From assembly GCA_031179305.1 (NCBI GenBank), contig JAPSHX010000025.1, forward strand, positions 1 through 35,668: a DNA stretch of 35,668 nt, read 5' to 3'. This stretch comes from Paenarthrobacter sp. (GTDB taxonomy: Bacteria; Actinomycetota; Actinomycetes; Actinomycetales; Micrococcaceae). Made by a program: the position numbers and the translations under genes. Below are positions 27,461-33,904 of this stretch, one piece after another (the first letter of the stretch is position 1; each line of letters opens with the position of its first letter). The notes under the pieces were generated by a model. That model had not been told where the DNA came from. It made no database searches and saw only the letters and a list, made by a program, of their open reading frames with translations.

Positions 27461-28075
27461 GTGGTTCGCAAGACATCCGATGCAGCCAACACTGCCGGCT
27501 CCTGGCAATGGACCCGCACCGCGGCAACACAGCGAAATCTCCTGGACGCCGCCGCCAGCGTTTTCGTGGAGCATGGCTTTACCGACGCGAGCATCTCGGA
27601 CATCGTGGCGCGGGCAGGATCCAGCGTGGGCAGCCTCTATCACCACTTTGGCGGGAAGACTGAGCTCTTCCTCGCCCTGTGGGACGACTACCAAAACGAA
27701 CACGAGCGCATGGTCGCCGCGTCCGTGGCGAAGGCGCGCAAAGCCGGCGAGAACGATCCCCTTTCGCTGTTCAACGTGGGCAGCCGCAGCTACTTCGACT
27801 ACACCTGGAAGCACCGCCACTTGGAGCGGGTGTTCATTGAGGGCGACACTCCCCCGGGCTTCGAGGTACTTCGGCGGGAACGTGGGCGTGAGTGGGTGCG
27901 ACAGAATTCCGTGCTCCTGGGCGCCAGCGACGACACCTTTGGCAGGCTCACCGTTGCCGTGATCACGGACATCATCACCGTCGCCGGGCAGGAGGTGGCT
28001 CTCAGCCCCACTAAACGCGAGGCCGACGAGGTTGTCGAAGCAGCCGCGGTGCTCGTGCAGCGCCTGGTCCGCTAA
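27461..28075 (+). CDS. TetR-family transcriptional regulator
   Basis: Encodes 204 residues from GTG 27461, which has GGAGGAG at ideal distance. The HTH reads ASISDIVARAGSSVGSLYHH followed by FGGKTELFLALW, after the usual QRNLLDAAASVFVEHGFTD helix. The C-terminal domain includes a conserved YFDYTWKHRHLERVFIEGD stretch, seen in a subgroup of actinobacterial TetR proteins with unknown ligands. It is divergent from the cytochrome b gene. Its last 11 codons (AAVLVQRLVR-stop) lie in a 49-bp sequence repeated 1180 bp downstream, where the same peptide end is still encoded, so the gene's 3' end has been duplicated around an inserted cassette. Confidence 0.9.
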   Translation: MVRKTSDAANTAGSWQWTRTAATQRNLLDAAASVFVEHGFTDASISDIVARAGSSVGSLYHHFGGKTELFLALWDDYQNEHERMVAASVAKARKAGENDPLSLFNVGSRSYFDYTWKHRHLERVFIEGDTPPGFEVLRRERGREWVRQNSVLLGASDDTFGRLTVAVITDIITVAGQEVALSPTKREADEVVEAAAVLVQRLVR

Positions 28076-28087
28076 CTTCGCGGGTCC
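28039..28087 (+). repeat. 49-bp direct repeat, copy 1 (tetR end)
   Basis: It differs from copy 2 at three positions: 28054, 28075 and 28078. On the plus strand it encodes the end of the TetR protein. On the minus strand it still encodes Asp-Pro-Arg-Ser-stop, the serpin C-terminus. Confidence 0.92.
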
Positions 28088-28116
28088 CTGACGGATATCC
28101 GATGCCGTGTGTTCTA

Positions 28117-28147
28117 CATGCATGTATGGGGGTACCATACATGCATG
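28117..28147. promoter_or_regulatory. Perfect 13-bp inverted repeat over promoter and start codon
   Basis: CATGCATGTATGG (28117-28129) and CCATACATGCATG (28135-28147) are perfect reverse complements with spacer GGGTA. The right arm ends with the ATG of the HTH gene. TACCAT at 28133-28138 is a -10-like box 6 nt before that ATG, so a protein bound here would block transcription. It is the likely autoregulatory operator. Confidence 0.8.
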
Positions 28148-28690
28148 GACACTCTCGATGTCGACGGGCTCTTTCGTGAAGCTGCGGATCTAGGCAGGAT
28201 CAGTGAGGAATTGCGCCAGCAGCAGTTGACCGCTGCCCGGCGGCGACAGGAAGCAATATTTTCCCTCCATGCGGCGGGTCTGTCCATTCGGGAAATCGCG
28301 AAACGGTTGAACTCCAGTCCAGCCGTCGTGCAGGCGTCAATCAGGTCGGCCCGGGCTCGTAGGCCGGTCATGATCCGTCGTGAGGAACGCATCCCCTTCG
28401 AGCTTCACCTTCAACTCGGGCTAAAGCTGCACGAAGATGAAGTTGCTATCCGGAGAGTCGGTCGAGCGGGCATTCAGCGGATGCGCGAGAAGCCGAGGAA
28501 CCCCGTGGCCGAAGAGTGGCTAAACCGATGGGAAGAGCTTCTGGAACGGCCCGTGGACGAGCTCGAAGCCGCGATGCTTGAAGACAGCCCGTTCGCAAAA
28601 GAACTAAGGCAAATGAGTCCCTTCAATGGGATCCTTACCCAGGACGAACGGGTTCTGGCGATAAAGAAGGCGGCAGCCCTTGCGCCGTGA
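28145..28690 (+). CDS. HTH protein, putative antitoxin/autoregulator of the cassette
   Basis: Encodes 181 residues from ATG 28145. The first ~45 residues are helical (FREAADLGRISEELRQQQLT), then an HTH of sigma-region-4 or resolvase type: AAGLSIREIAKRLNSSPAVV followed by QASIRSARARR (about residues 42-75). The rest is charged and helical: RIPFELHLQLGLKLHEDE, then EEWLNRWEELLERPVDELEA. No ribosome binding site fits; a leaderless start behind TACCAT is likely. It overlaps the nucleotidyltransferase gene by 11 nt. Position and DNA-binding motif suggest the antitoxin and repressor. I do not recognise a named family. Confidence 0.75.
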   Translation: MDTLDVDGLFREAADLGRISEELRQQQLTAARRRQEAIFSLHAAGLSIREIAKRLNSSPAVVQASIRSARARRPVMIRREERIPFELHLQLGLKLHEDEVAIRRVGRAGIQRMREKPRNPVAEEWLNRWEELLERPVDELEAAMLEDSPFAKELRQMSPFNGILTQDERVLAIKKAAALAP

Positions 28691-29219
28691 GGAGCTTGAG
28701 CACGCCATACGTGCGGCAACCGAGATCATTCATGCCGACCGGGTCATCGTCATCGGAAGCCAATCCATACTCGGTTCCTATACTGAGGAGCAGCTGCCTT
28801 GGGCCGCCACCATGTCAGACGAGGTGGACATAGCTCCGATGTCAGATGACGATGCGGGGACGCTTGCCGACAGCATCGACGCTGCGATTGGCGAATGGTC
28901 GCCCTTTCACGAACAGTTTGGGTTCTACGTTCAAGGAGTCGGTCGAAGCACTGCCGTGTTGCCGCGTGACTGGGAGTACCGGCTGGTCAGCGTGCGCAAC
29001 GAAAACACAAAGAACAGCACGGGTCTTTGTCTCGACCCTTACGATCTATGCGCTGCCAAGTTAATCGCGGCGCGTCCCAAAGATCACGCGTTTGTGCTGG
29101 CCCTGGTCGACGCCGGCTTGATTGGGGCAGCGAGGCTGGTGCAGCGAGTCCAACAGGTCGATGAAGCGGAGCCGCGACGTGAAAAAGCACTAGCTTGGGC
29201 GAAGTCTCTGATGGGCTGA
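28680..29219 (+). CDS. DUF6036-like nucleotidyltransferase, putative toxin of the cassette
   Basis: Encodes 179 residues, starting at TTG 28680 inside the preceding gene with AAGGCGG upstream. The nucleotidyltransferase signature is visible as VIVIGSQSILGSY (residues ~23-35) and then SDEVDIAP (~46-53), i.e. G-S and a single-acid variant of the D-x-D metal motif. The C-terminal half has LCLDPYDLCAAKLIAARPKD, a motif shared by DUF6036 and AbiEii/MenT-like proteins. Such enzymes, encoded after an HTH gene, act as toxins that modify tRNA or proteins in several TA systems. Activity here is inferred. The stop abuts the second 49-bp repeat. Confidence 0.78.
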   Translation: MRREELEHAIRAATEIIHADRVIVIGSQSILGSYTEEQLPWAATMSDEVDIAPMSDDDAGTLADSIDAAIGEWSPFHEQFGFYVQGVGRSTAVLPRDWEYRLVSVRNENTKNSTGLCLDPYDLCAAKLIAARPKDHAFVLALVDAGLIGAARLVQRVQQVDEAEPRREKALAWAKSLMG

Positions 29220-29267
29220 GCAGCCGCGGTGCTGGTGCAGCGCCTGGTCCGCTAGCTGCGCGGGTCC
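29219..29267 (+). repeat. 49-bp direct repeat, copy 2 (serpin end)
   Basis: It begins at the last base of the nucleotidyltransferase stop. It encodes the serpin C-terminus (ADPRS-stop, minus strand) and, on the plus strand, a relic of the tetR end (AAVLVQRLVR-stop) that no gene uses now. The two stops share the palindrome CTAG at 29252-29255. Confidence 0.92.
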
Positions 29268-30574
29268 GCCACCCATCCCACGAACAGTGGCATTCCTGTG
29301 TCAACGTGAACGATCTGGTAGTGGAAGGGGTGGTCGAGGACGATCTCCCGCTCCGGGACCACGGCGCTGGAGGCCTCGGCATTCATTTGGGTCACCGCCG
29401 AGGCAATAGTCCCCTTTTCGGCAACGGTGATGTTGGCAGCTTGGGCCGCCTGTGTCAGTTTCATTCCCTGCTGAATCGCGTCGAAATCTTTGTCCGTGGC
29501 CAGCATCTGGTTGAGTCCAAGTGTTTTGAAGACTCTCCTCAGCTCAAACGTAGTCTTGTGGTCCCACTTGGGGAGACTGATCCGTACCATGCCCTGCTTG
29601 GCGGCGCCCAAGCCGTTAGCCACGTCCGTCAGCACCTCCGCAGAAACGGCGGCCGGACCCGCCGCCCCTGACGCACCAACCGAACCCGATGCACCGCCGT
29701 CGGGCAGTACCAGCCGCATGACGAAACCCTCGGCGTAAGGCAGATCCACGGCCTTCCATCCGGGAGCTTCGGCGTAGGCCATGGAGAGGGAGGTGTACAT
29801 CATTGGCACCTTGATTACCTCCCCACCGCCCTTGGTGAAGGGGCCGTCCGCAGTGTCGTTGGCGTCGAACGGCGTTTGCCAGGCGGCGGCGAAGTACAGG
29901 GCATTGAGCAGGCTGAAGGTGTTGTCAGGATCGTATTGTGCGGGTGCTTCCTTGATCCGGCCACCGGTGTTCCTGCTGACCCACTGGTCGATGGCCGGCT
30001 TGGTCACGGCTTCGTCCTGAAAGTTCACCGGGTACACACCGGTTCCGAAATGTTTGGCGAGCGTGGTGAGAAAGGCTTCGCCGGTTGGCACACCTTTGTC
30101 AACGAACAGCCCGTTGGCGGCATGCATGACCGGCTTACGCGGCGGGTTCTCTTCATCGACTGAGCCAGGGTCGCCGTCGAACTTTTCAAGGGAGGCCAGC
30201 AGTGCGTTCATCGCTTCGTCGCGCCCCTTCCCGGGCAACCCAAGGGCTGAGTCCATCTCCTGAGCAGTGGCTCCGGATGCCCCGGCCCGAAGCATGCTCA
30301 ACGCAATCAGCAGGCTGGCGGGCGACGACACCACGTTGCCGTTGTCCGAGTCGCCGCCATCGGCGAGTAGCGTGGCGCCGAGCTCACGCGCCGACTCATT
30401 GAACGCCGCGAGCTGCGCCGAGTAGTCCGATGTCTGAACCGAAACGCGAGTCACGCCGTCGGCCGTTTGGAGTCCGACGTCGGCCGGTTGCGGTGCGCAG
30501 GCACTGATGGTCGCGGAACCGCTCACCAGCGCTGCTGCCGCGAGCAGCGCGGTCACTCTGACGGTTCGTTTCAT
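29252..30574 (-). CDS. Serpin-family protease inhibitor, lipoprotein
   Basis: Encodes 440 residues. The signal peptide has a lipobox ISAC with Cys26, so the protein should be anchored outside the membrane. The serpin fold follows from about residue 50: NVVSSPASLLIALSMLRAGA, then NALYFAAAWQTPFD, KVPMMYTSLSMAYAE and MVRISLPKWDHKTTFEL. The hinge of the reactive loop is VAEKGTIASAVTQ (from about 384), and the C-terminal FVGWVADP is conserved. The scissile bond would lie in NAEASSAVV, with small residues, which fits elastase- or subtilisin-like targets. A Gly/Ala/Ser-rich insertion (GASGSVGASGAAGPA) is unusual. GGGGGA precedes the ATG. The stop lies in the 49-bp repeat. Confidence 0.93.
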   Translation of the reverse strand: MKRTVRVTALLAAAALVSGSATISACAPQPADVGLQTADGVTRVSVQTSDYSAQLAAFNESARELGATLLADGGDSDNGNVVSSPASLLIALSMLRAGASGATAQEMDSALGLPGKGRDEAMNALLASLEKFDGDPGSVDEENPPRKPVMHAANGLFVDKGVPTGEAFLTTLAKHFGTGVYPVNFQDEAVTKPAIDQWVSRNTGGRIKEAPAQYDPDNTFSLLNALYFAAAWQTPFDANDTADGPFTKGGGEVIKVPMMYTSLSMAYAEAPGWKAVDLPYAEGFVMRLVLPDGGASGSVGASGAAGPAAVSAEVLTDVANGLGAAKQGMVRISLPKWDHKTTFELRRVFKTLGLNQMLATDKDFDAIQQGMKLTQAAQAANITVAEKGTIASAVTQMNAEASSAVVPEREIVLDHPFHYQIVHVDTGMPLFVGWVADPRS

Positions 30575-30666
30575 GGCGCATCCCCCTGTTTGGTGTTGTT
30601 CTCACATGGTGCTCCGTTTGAGGATGGAATTCACGCGAAGTGAGCGAGGGATTGCCTAAATGTGCC

Positions 30667-30717
30667 GGGACATGAGCGAGCGTCATGCTCAAGCCCGAGG
30701 GACATGAGCGAGCGTCA
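30667..30717. repeat. Direct repeat pair, period 32, GGGACATGAGCGAGCGTCA
   Basis: This 19-nt sequence is perfect at 30667-30685 and 30699-30717, 32 nt apart. The second copy contains the stop codon of the RamB-type gene. It shares TGAGCGAGCGT with the reverse complement of the pair at 19312-19363. Confidence 0.85.
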
Positions 30718-32202
30718 GCGCTCGGAGTGGGCCGCCAGGAAGGAGTACACCTCGGTCTCATCCACGCCGGGGAACGCGCCGGGAGGCATGGCGGCGAGCA
30801 GGTGCGAATGGGCCCGGGCTGACGGCCAAGCGTTTCCGGCCCACTCGTTCGCCAACGACGCCGGGGGTCGTTTGCAGCAATTCGGGTCGGGACAGTTGGA
30901 CGTTGCGCGGGCGATGGTCTCCCGGCCGCGGAACCATTTCACGTGCTGGTACGGCACGCCAATGCTCAAGGAAAATTCGCCGGCAGCCGAGCGCTCGGTG
31001 CGGGCTGTGCACCAGTACGTACCCGACGGCGTGTCCGTGTATTGGCTGTAGGCGCTGAACTTGTCCGGAACGTCGAACACTGCCCGCGACGTCCAGGCCT
31101 TGCATGACGGCTGCCCTTCAATCGCCCCGGTGTGATCCTGCGGGAAGGTGACGCCGTCGTTCTCGTAGGCCTTGTAGATGATGCCGGACTGATGGGTCTT
31201 CTGGAAGTGCGTGGTGATGCCCAAGTGCTTGGTGGCCAGGTTAGTGAAGCGGTGCGCGGCAGTTTCGTAGGACACGGCGAAGGCATCCCGGATGTCCTCC
31301 ACGGCGATTTCCTTGGCGGCCTTGGCTTTTTGCAGGAATTCCACCGTTGCCTGTTCGGGAAGCAGCAAAGCGGCGGCGAAGTAGTTGGTGGCCACTCGCT
31401 GCGCCAGGAAATCCCCGTAGTTCCGCGGAGTTTCGTGTCCCAGTACGTAGTGGCCCAACGCTTGCAGGAGGACCGAACGGGGGTCGTGGTCCTGACGTTG
31501 GTTCTGCGTCAGATAAATTCTGCGGTTCTTCAAATCGGTCACGGAACGCGTGGAATGGGGCAAATCGCCCACATGGTGCAGAGTGAAACCCAGGTTCTCG
31601 GCTATGTCCGCGATAACGTGCTGGCTCAACGGACCGGTGGTGTAACCCACTCCTTTGAGGACCTTCTGCGCCTCGGCCTCGTACTCGGGGAAATAGTTAC
31701 CGCGCTCGCGCATCATGGCACGCAACTCGCCGTTCGCGCGGCGGGCTTCTTCCGGCGTCGCGACTTGCTCATTGAGTTTGCGTTCAAGCTCCTGAAGCAG
31801 CCCCACTTGCGACTCCAGCACATCGAGCGGAAGCCGCGAGCTGATGCGGATTTTGGGCAGGTTGAGGGACTCATAAAGGGGCCCCCGCTGGTACCGTTCC
31901 AGCTCGATTTCCAGTGCTGCCCGGCGGCTCGGCGGCTCCGCTCCCAGAAGCTGGTCGATAGTCACACTCAGCGATGCAGCGAGCTGCTGAAGGAGCCCCA
32001 ACTTAGGTTCGCGTTTGCCGTTTTCTATGAGGCTCAGCTGGCTCGGTGCGGTCCCGACGGCGGCACTCAAGTCGTCGAGGGTCAGCCCGGCCTGCTTGCG
32101 CAGATGGCGCACGCGGCGGCCAAGGCTGATGACGTCCAGTTCAGGGGACGCAGCGGACAACGACGGCGACGCGACTTCGCGATTCCAGCTAACAGGCGAC
32201 AT
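30715..32202 (-). CDS. RamB-type regulator: XRE HTH plus IrrE-like and C-terminal cysteine domains
   Basis: Encodes 495 residues from ATG 32202. It has an XRE HTH at about residues 25-80 (SLGRRVRHLRKQAGLTLDDL, then APSQLSLIENGKREPKLG). A middle IrrE/DUF955-like part lacks the HExxH zinc motif (LGHYVLGHETPRN instead). The C-terminal part has CPDPNCC and other cysteines. This architecture is that of the short-chain fatty acyl regulator family, including RamB, which represses glyoxylate-shunt genes in Corynebacterium. It is divergent from aceA. TATTCT (32209-32214, minus strand) lies 6 nt before this ATG, which favours it over ATG 32229. The direct repeat GAAGTGCA sits at 32221 and 32264. Confidence 0.9.
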   Translation of the reverse strand: MSPVSWNREVASPSLSAASPELDVISLGRRVRHLRKQAGLTLDDLSAAVGTAPSQLSLIENGKREPKLGLLQQLAASLSVTIDQLLGAEPPSRRAALEIELERYQRGPLYESLNLPKIRISSRLPLDVLESQVGLLQELERKLNEQVATPEEARRANGELRAMMRERGNYFPEYEAEAQKVLKGVGYTTGPLSQHVIADIAENLGFTLHHVGDLPHSTRSVTDLKNRRIYLTQNQRQDHDPRSVLLQALGHYVLGHETPRNYGDFLAQRVATNYFAAALLLPEQATVEFLQKAKAAKEIAVEDIRDAFAVSYETAAHRFTNLATKHLGITTHFQKTHQSGIIYKAYENDGVTFPQDHTGAIEGQPSCKAWTSRAVFDVPDKFSAYSQYTDTPSGTYWCTARTERSAAGEFSLSIGVPYQHVKWFRGRETIARATSNCPDPNCCKRPPASLANEWAGNAWPSARAHSHLLAAMPPGAFPGVDETEVYSFLAAHSER

Positions 32203-32208
32203 TTCTTG

Positions 32209-32214
32209 AGAATA
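32209..32214 (-). promoter_or_regulatory. -10 box for the leaderless regulator transcript
   Basis: TATTCT on the minus strand, 6 nt before the ATG at 32202, with no ribosome binding site between. Confidence 0.5.
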
Positions 32215-32220
32215 CGCGAA

Positions 32221-32271
32221 GAAGTGCATTTCTTTCCATAGTTTTCCTCTAGTAACCCTCTTGGAAGTGCA
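32221..32271. promoter_or_regulatory. GAAGTGCA direct repeats in the ramB-aceA intergenic region
   Basis: GAAGTGCA occurs at 32221-32228 and 32264-32271, one next to each divergent promoter. They are candidate RamB-type binding sites because the regulators of this family control aceA and themselves. The known Corynebacterium RamB motif was not found as such. Confidence 0.4.
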
Positions 32272-32374
32272 GAAAAGTAGGTCTTACGAAAAAGAAATAC
32301 AGACCCCGGACAAGCCGGCCGATGCAGCAAAGGCGCAGCGGAGGCCGGCCCGGGCACCACTTAGGAGACATGCA

Positions 32375-33691
32375 ATGACCGCATCGTTTGAACCAGCAGA
32401 GCAGACCGCAGAGCAGCAGGCAGCAGCGCTGGAACTTGAATGGTCCGCCAACCCGCGTTGGGAAGGCGTCACCCGTGATTACTCGGCCACCGACGTCGTC
32501 CGCCTCCGCGGTCGCGTCTCCGAAGAGCACACCCTGGCCCGCCGCGGTTCGGAGAAGCTCTGGAAGCAGCTCACCGAGGAAGCTCCCACCGGCGGCTACA
32601 CCAACGCTCTGGGCGCACTGACCGGAAATCAGGCAGTGCAGCAGGTCAAGGCCGGCCTCCGCGCCATCTACCTGTCCGGCTGGCAGGTGGCCGCAGACGC
32701 CAACCTTTCCGGCCAGACCTACCCGGATCAGTCCCTGTACCCGGCCAACTCGGTACCCCAGGTTGTCCGCCGCATCAACAACGCCCTGCTCCGCGCAGAC
32801 CAGATCGAATACGCCGAGGGCGTCAAGACCGTTGAGGACTGGCTGGTTCCGATCGTCGCTGACGCCGAAGCCGGCTTCGGTGGACCGCTCAACGCCTACG
32901 AGCTCATGAAGTCCATGATCACCGCAGGTGCCTCGGGCGTGCACTGGGAAGACCAGCTCGCTTCCGAAAAGAAGTGCGGACACCTCGGCGGCAAGGTCCT
33001 GATCCCCACCCAGCAGCACATCCGGACCCTGAACGCAGCCCGCCTGGCAGCCGACGTCGCCGACACCCCCACCGTGGTCATCGCCCGCACCGACGCCGAA
33101 GCCGCAACCCTGATCACCTCAGACGTTGACGAGCGCGACCAGGAATTCATCACCGGCGAACGCACCGCCGAGGGCTTCTACAAGGTCCGCAACGGCATCG
33201 AACCATGCATCGCCCGTGCCAAGGCCTACGCACCGTACTCCGACCTCATCTGGATGGAGACCGGCACCCCGGACCTGGAGCTGGCCCGCAAGTTCGCCGA
33301 ATCGGTCAAGGCCGAGTTCCCGGACCAGATGCTCTCCTACAACTGCTCCCCGTCCTTCAACTGGCGCAAGCACCTGGACGACACCACCATCGCCAAGTTC
33401 CAGCGTGAACTCGGTGCCATGGGCTTCACGTTCCAGTTCATCACCCTGGCCGGGTTCCACGCCCTGAACTACTCGATGTTCGACCTCGCCCACGGTTACG
33501 CCCGTGAAGGCATGAGCGCGTACGTCGAGCTCCAGGAGAAAGAATTCGCCTCCGAGTCCCGCGGCTACACCGCCACCAAGCATCAGCGCGAAGTCGGCAC
33601 CGGCTACTTCGACGACATCGCTACTGCGCTCAACCCGAACGCATCCACCCTCGCATTGGTCGGATCGACCGAAGAGGGCCAGTTCCACTAA
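32375..33691 (+). CDS. aceA: Isocitrate lyase
   Basis: Cleaves isocitrate to succinate and glyoxylate, the first enzyme of the glyoxylate shunt. It encodes 438 residues from ATG 32375, with TAGGAGA upstream; the ATG at 32370 hits a stop at once. The catalytic motif [14 protein letters not shown] is present near residue 200, with the surrounding [18 protein letters not shown], and [13 protein letters not shown] segments. Codon use is highly G/C-ending, as in a highly expressed gene. The divergent RamB-type gene probably controls it. Malate synthase follows after a hairpin, so the two are co-regulated but perhaps differently expressed. Confidence 0.98.
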   Translation: MTASFEPAEQTAEQQAAALELEWSANPRWEGVTRDYSATDVVRLRGRVSEEHTLARRGSEKLWKQLTEEAPTGGYTNALGALTGNQAVQQVKAGLRAIYLSGWQVAADANLSGQTYPDQSLYPANSVPQVVRRINNALLRADQIEYAEGVKTVEDWLVPIVADAEAGFGGPLNAYELMKSMITAGASGVHWEDQLASEKKCGHLGGKVLIPTQQHIRTLNAARLAADVADTPTVVIARTDAEAATLITSDVDERDQEFITGERTAEGFYKVRNGIEPCIARAKAYAPYSDLIWMETGTPDLELARKFAESVKAEFPDQMLSYNCSPSFNWRKHLDDTTIAKFQRELGAMGFTFQFITLAGFHALNYSMFDLAHGYAREGMSAYVELQEKEFASESRGYTATKHQREVGTGYFDDIATALNPNASTLALVGSTEEGQFH

Positions 33692-33756
33692 CCAACACCC
33701 GACGGCGGTGCCTCCGCCGGCCCGCGGACCGGCAACGCTCTGCCTGCTATTCCCCA

Positions 33757-33799
33757 CGTCCCGGTTTCGACCTCGCTGAGCGAGGACGAGACCGGGACG
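33757..33799. terminator. Long hairpin between aceA and aceB
   Basis: Arms 33757-33777 and 33779-33799 pair over 21 bases with one G-U and one mismatch, leaving almost no loop (the stem tip CTCGCTGAGCGAG will open to a loop of 3-5 nt). It lies 66 bp after the aceA stop and is followed by CCCCTTTT about 8 bp later. It can work as a terminator or RNA stabiliser, or it may be a dispersed palindromic repeat. Confidence 0.65.
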
Positions 33800-33904
33800 C
33801 AGGGCCCCTTTTACGCAGGCTGCCACGCCACCGGCTCCTTAGCCTCGTGCCCACCTCACCCGAGTGCCGCCGTCGAACTTTTGCTTCTCATAGGAGAGAT
33901 TGAA

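Larger units (their letters stand above)
28039..29267. mobile_element. Putative inserted toxin-antitoxin-like cassette between 49-bp direct repeats
   Basis: The segment consists of repeat 1 (28039-28087), a cassette of 1131 bp with two overlapping genes, and repeat 2 (29219-29267). Deleting one repeat plus the cassette would join tetR directly to the serpin gene with both 3' ends intact. No integrase, transposase or terminal inverted repeat is visible, so movement would have to be in trans or by homologous recombination. By eye the cassette has lower GC than its surroundings. The inference rests on the repeats; it could also be an old duplication of the gene ends. Confidence 0.6.

Noticed and set aside
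28039..29267. A classical transposon or insertion sequence
   Set aside because: There is no transposase, no terminal inverted repeats, and a 49-bp target duplication would be far longer than those of known insertion sequences.
32230..32374. Corynebacterium-type RamB binding motif
   Set aside because: I looked for a sequence like the AAAACTTTGCAAA motif on both strands and found no good match; only the GAAGTGCA repeats stood out.
32261..32374. N-terminal extension of isocitrate lyase from 32261
   Set aside because: The open frame lacks a ribosome binding site, and the extension is not part of the family; ATG 32375 has TAGGAGA upstream.
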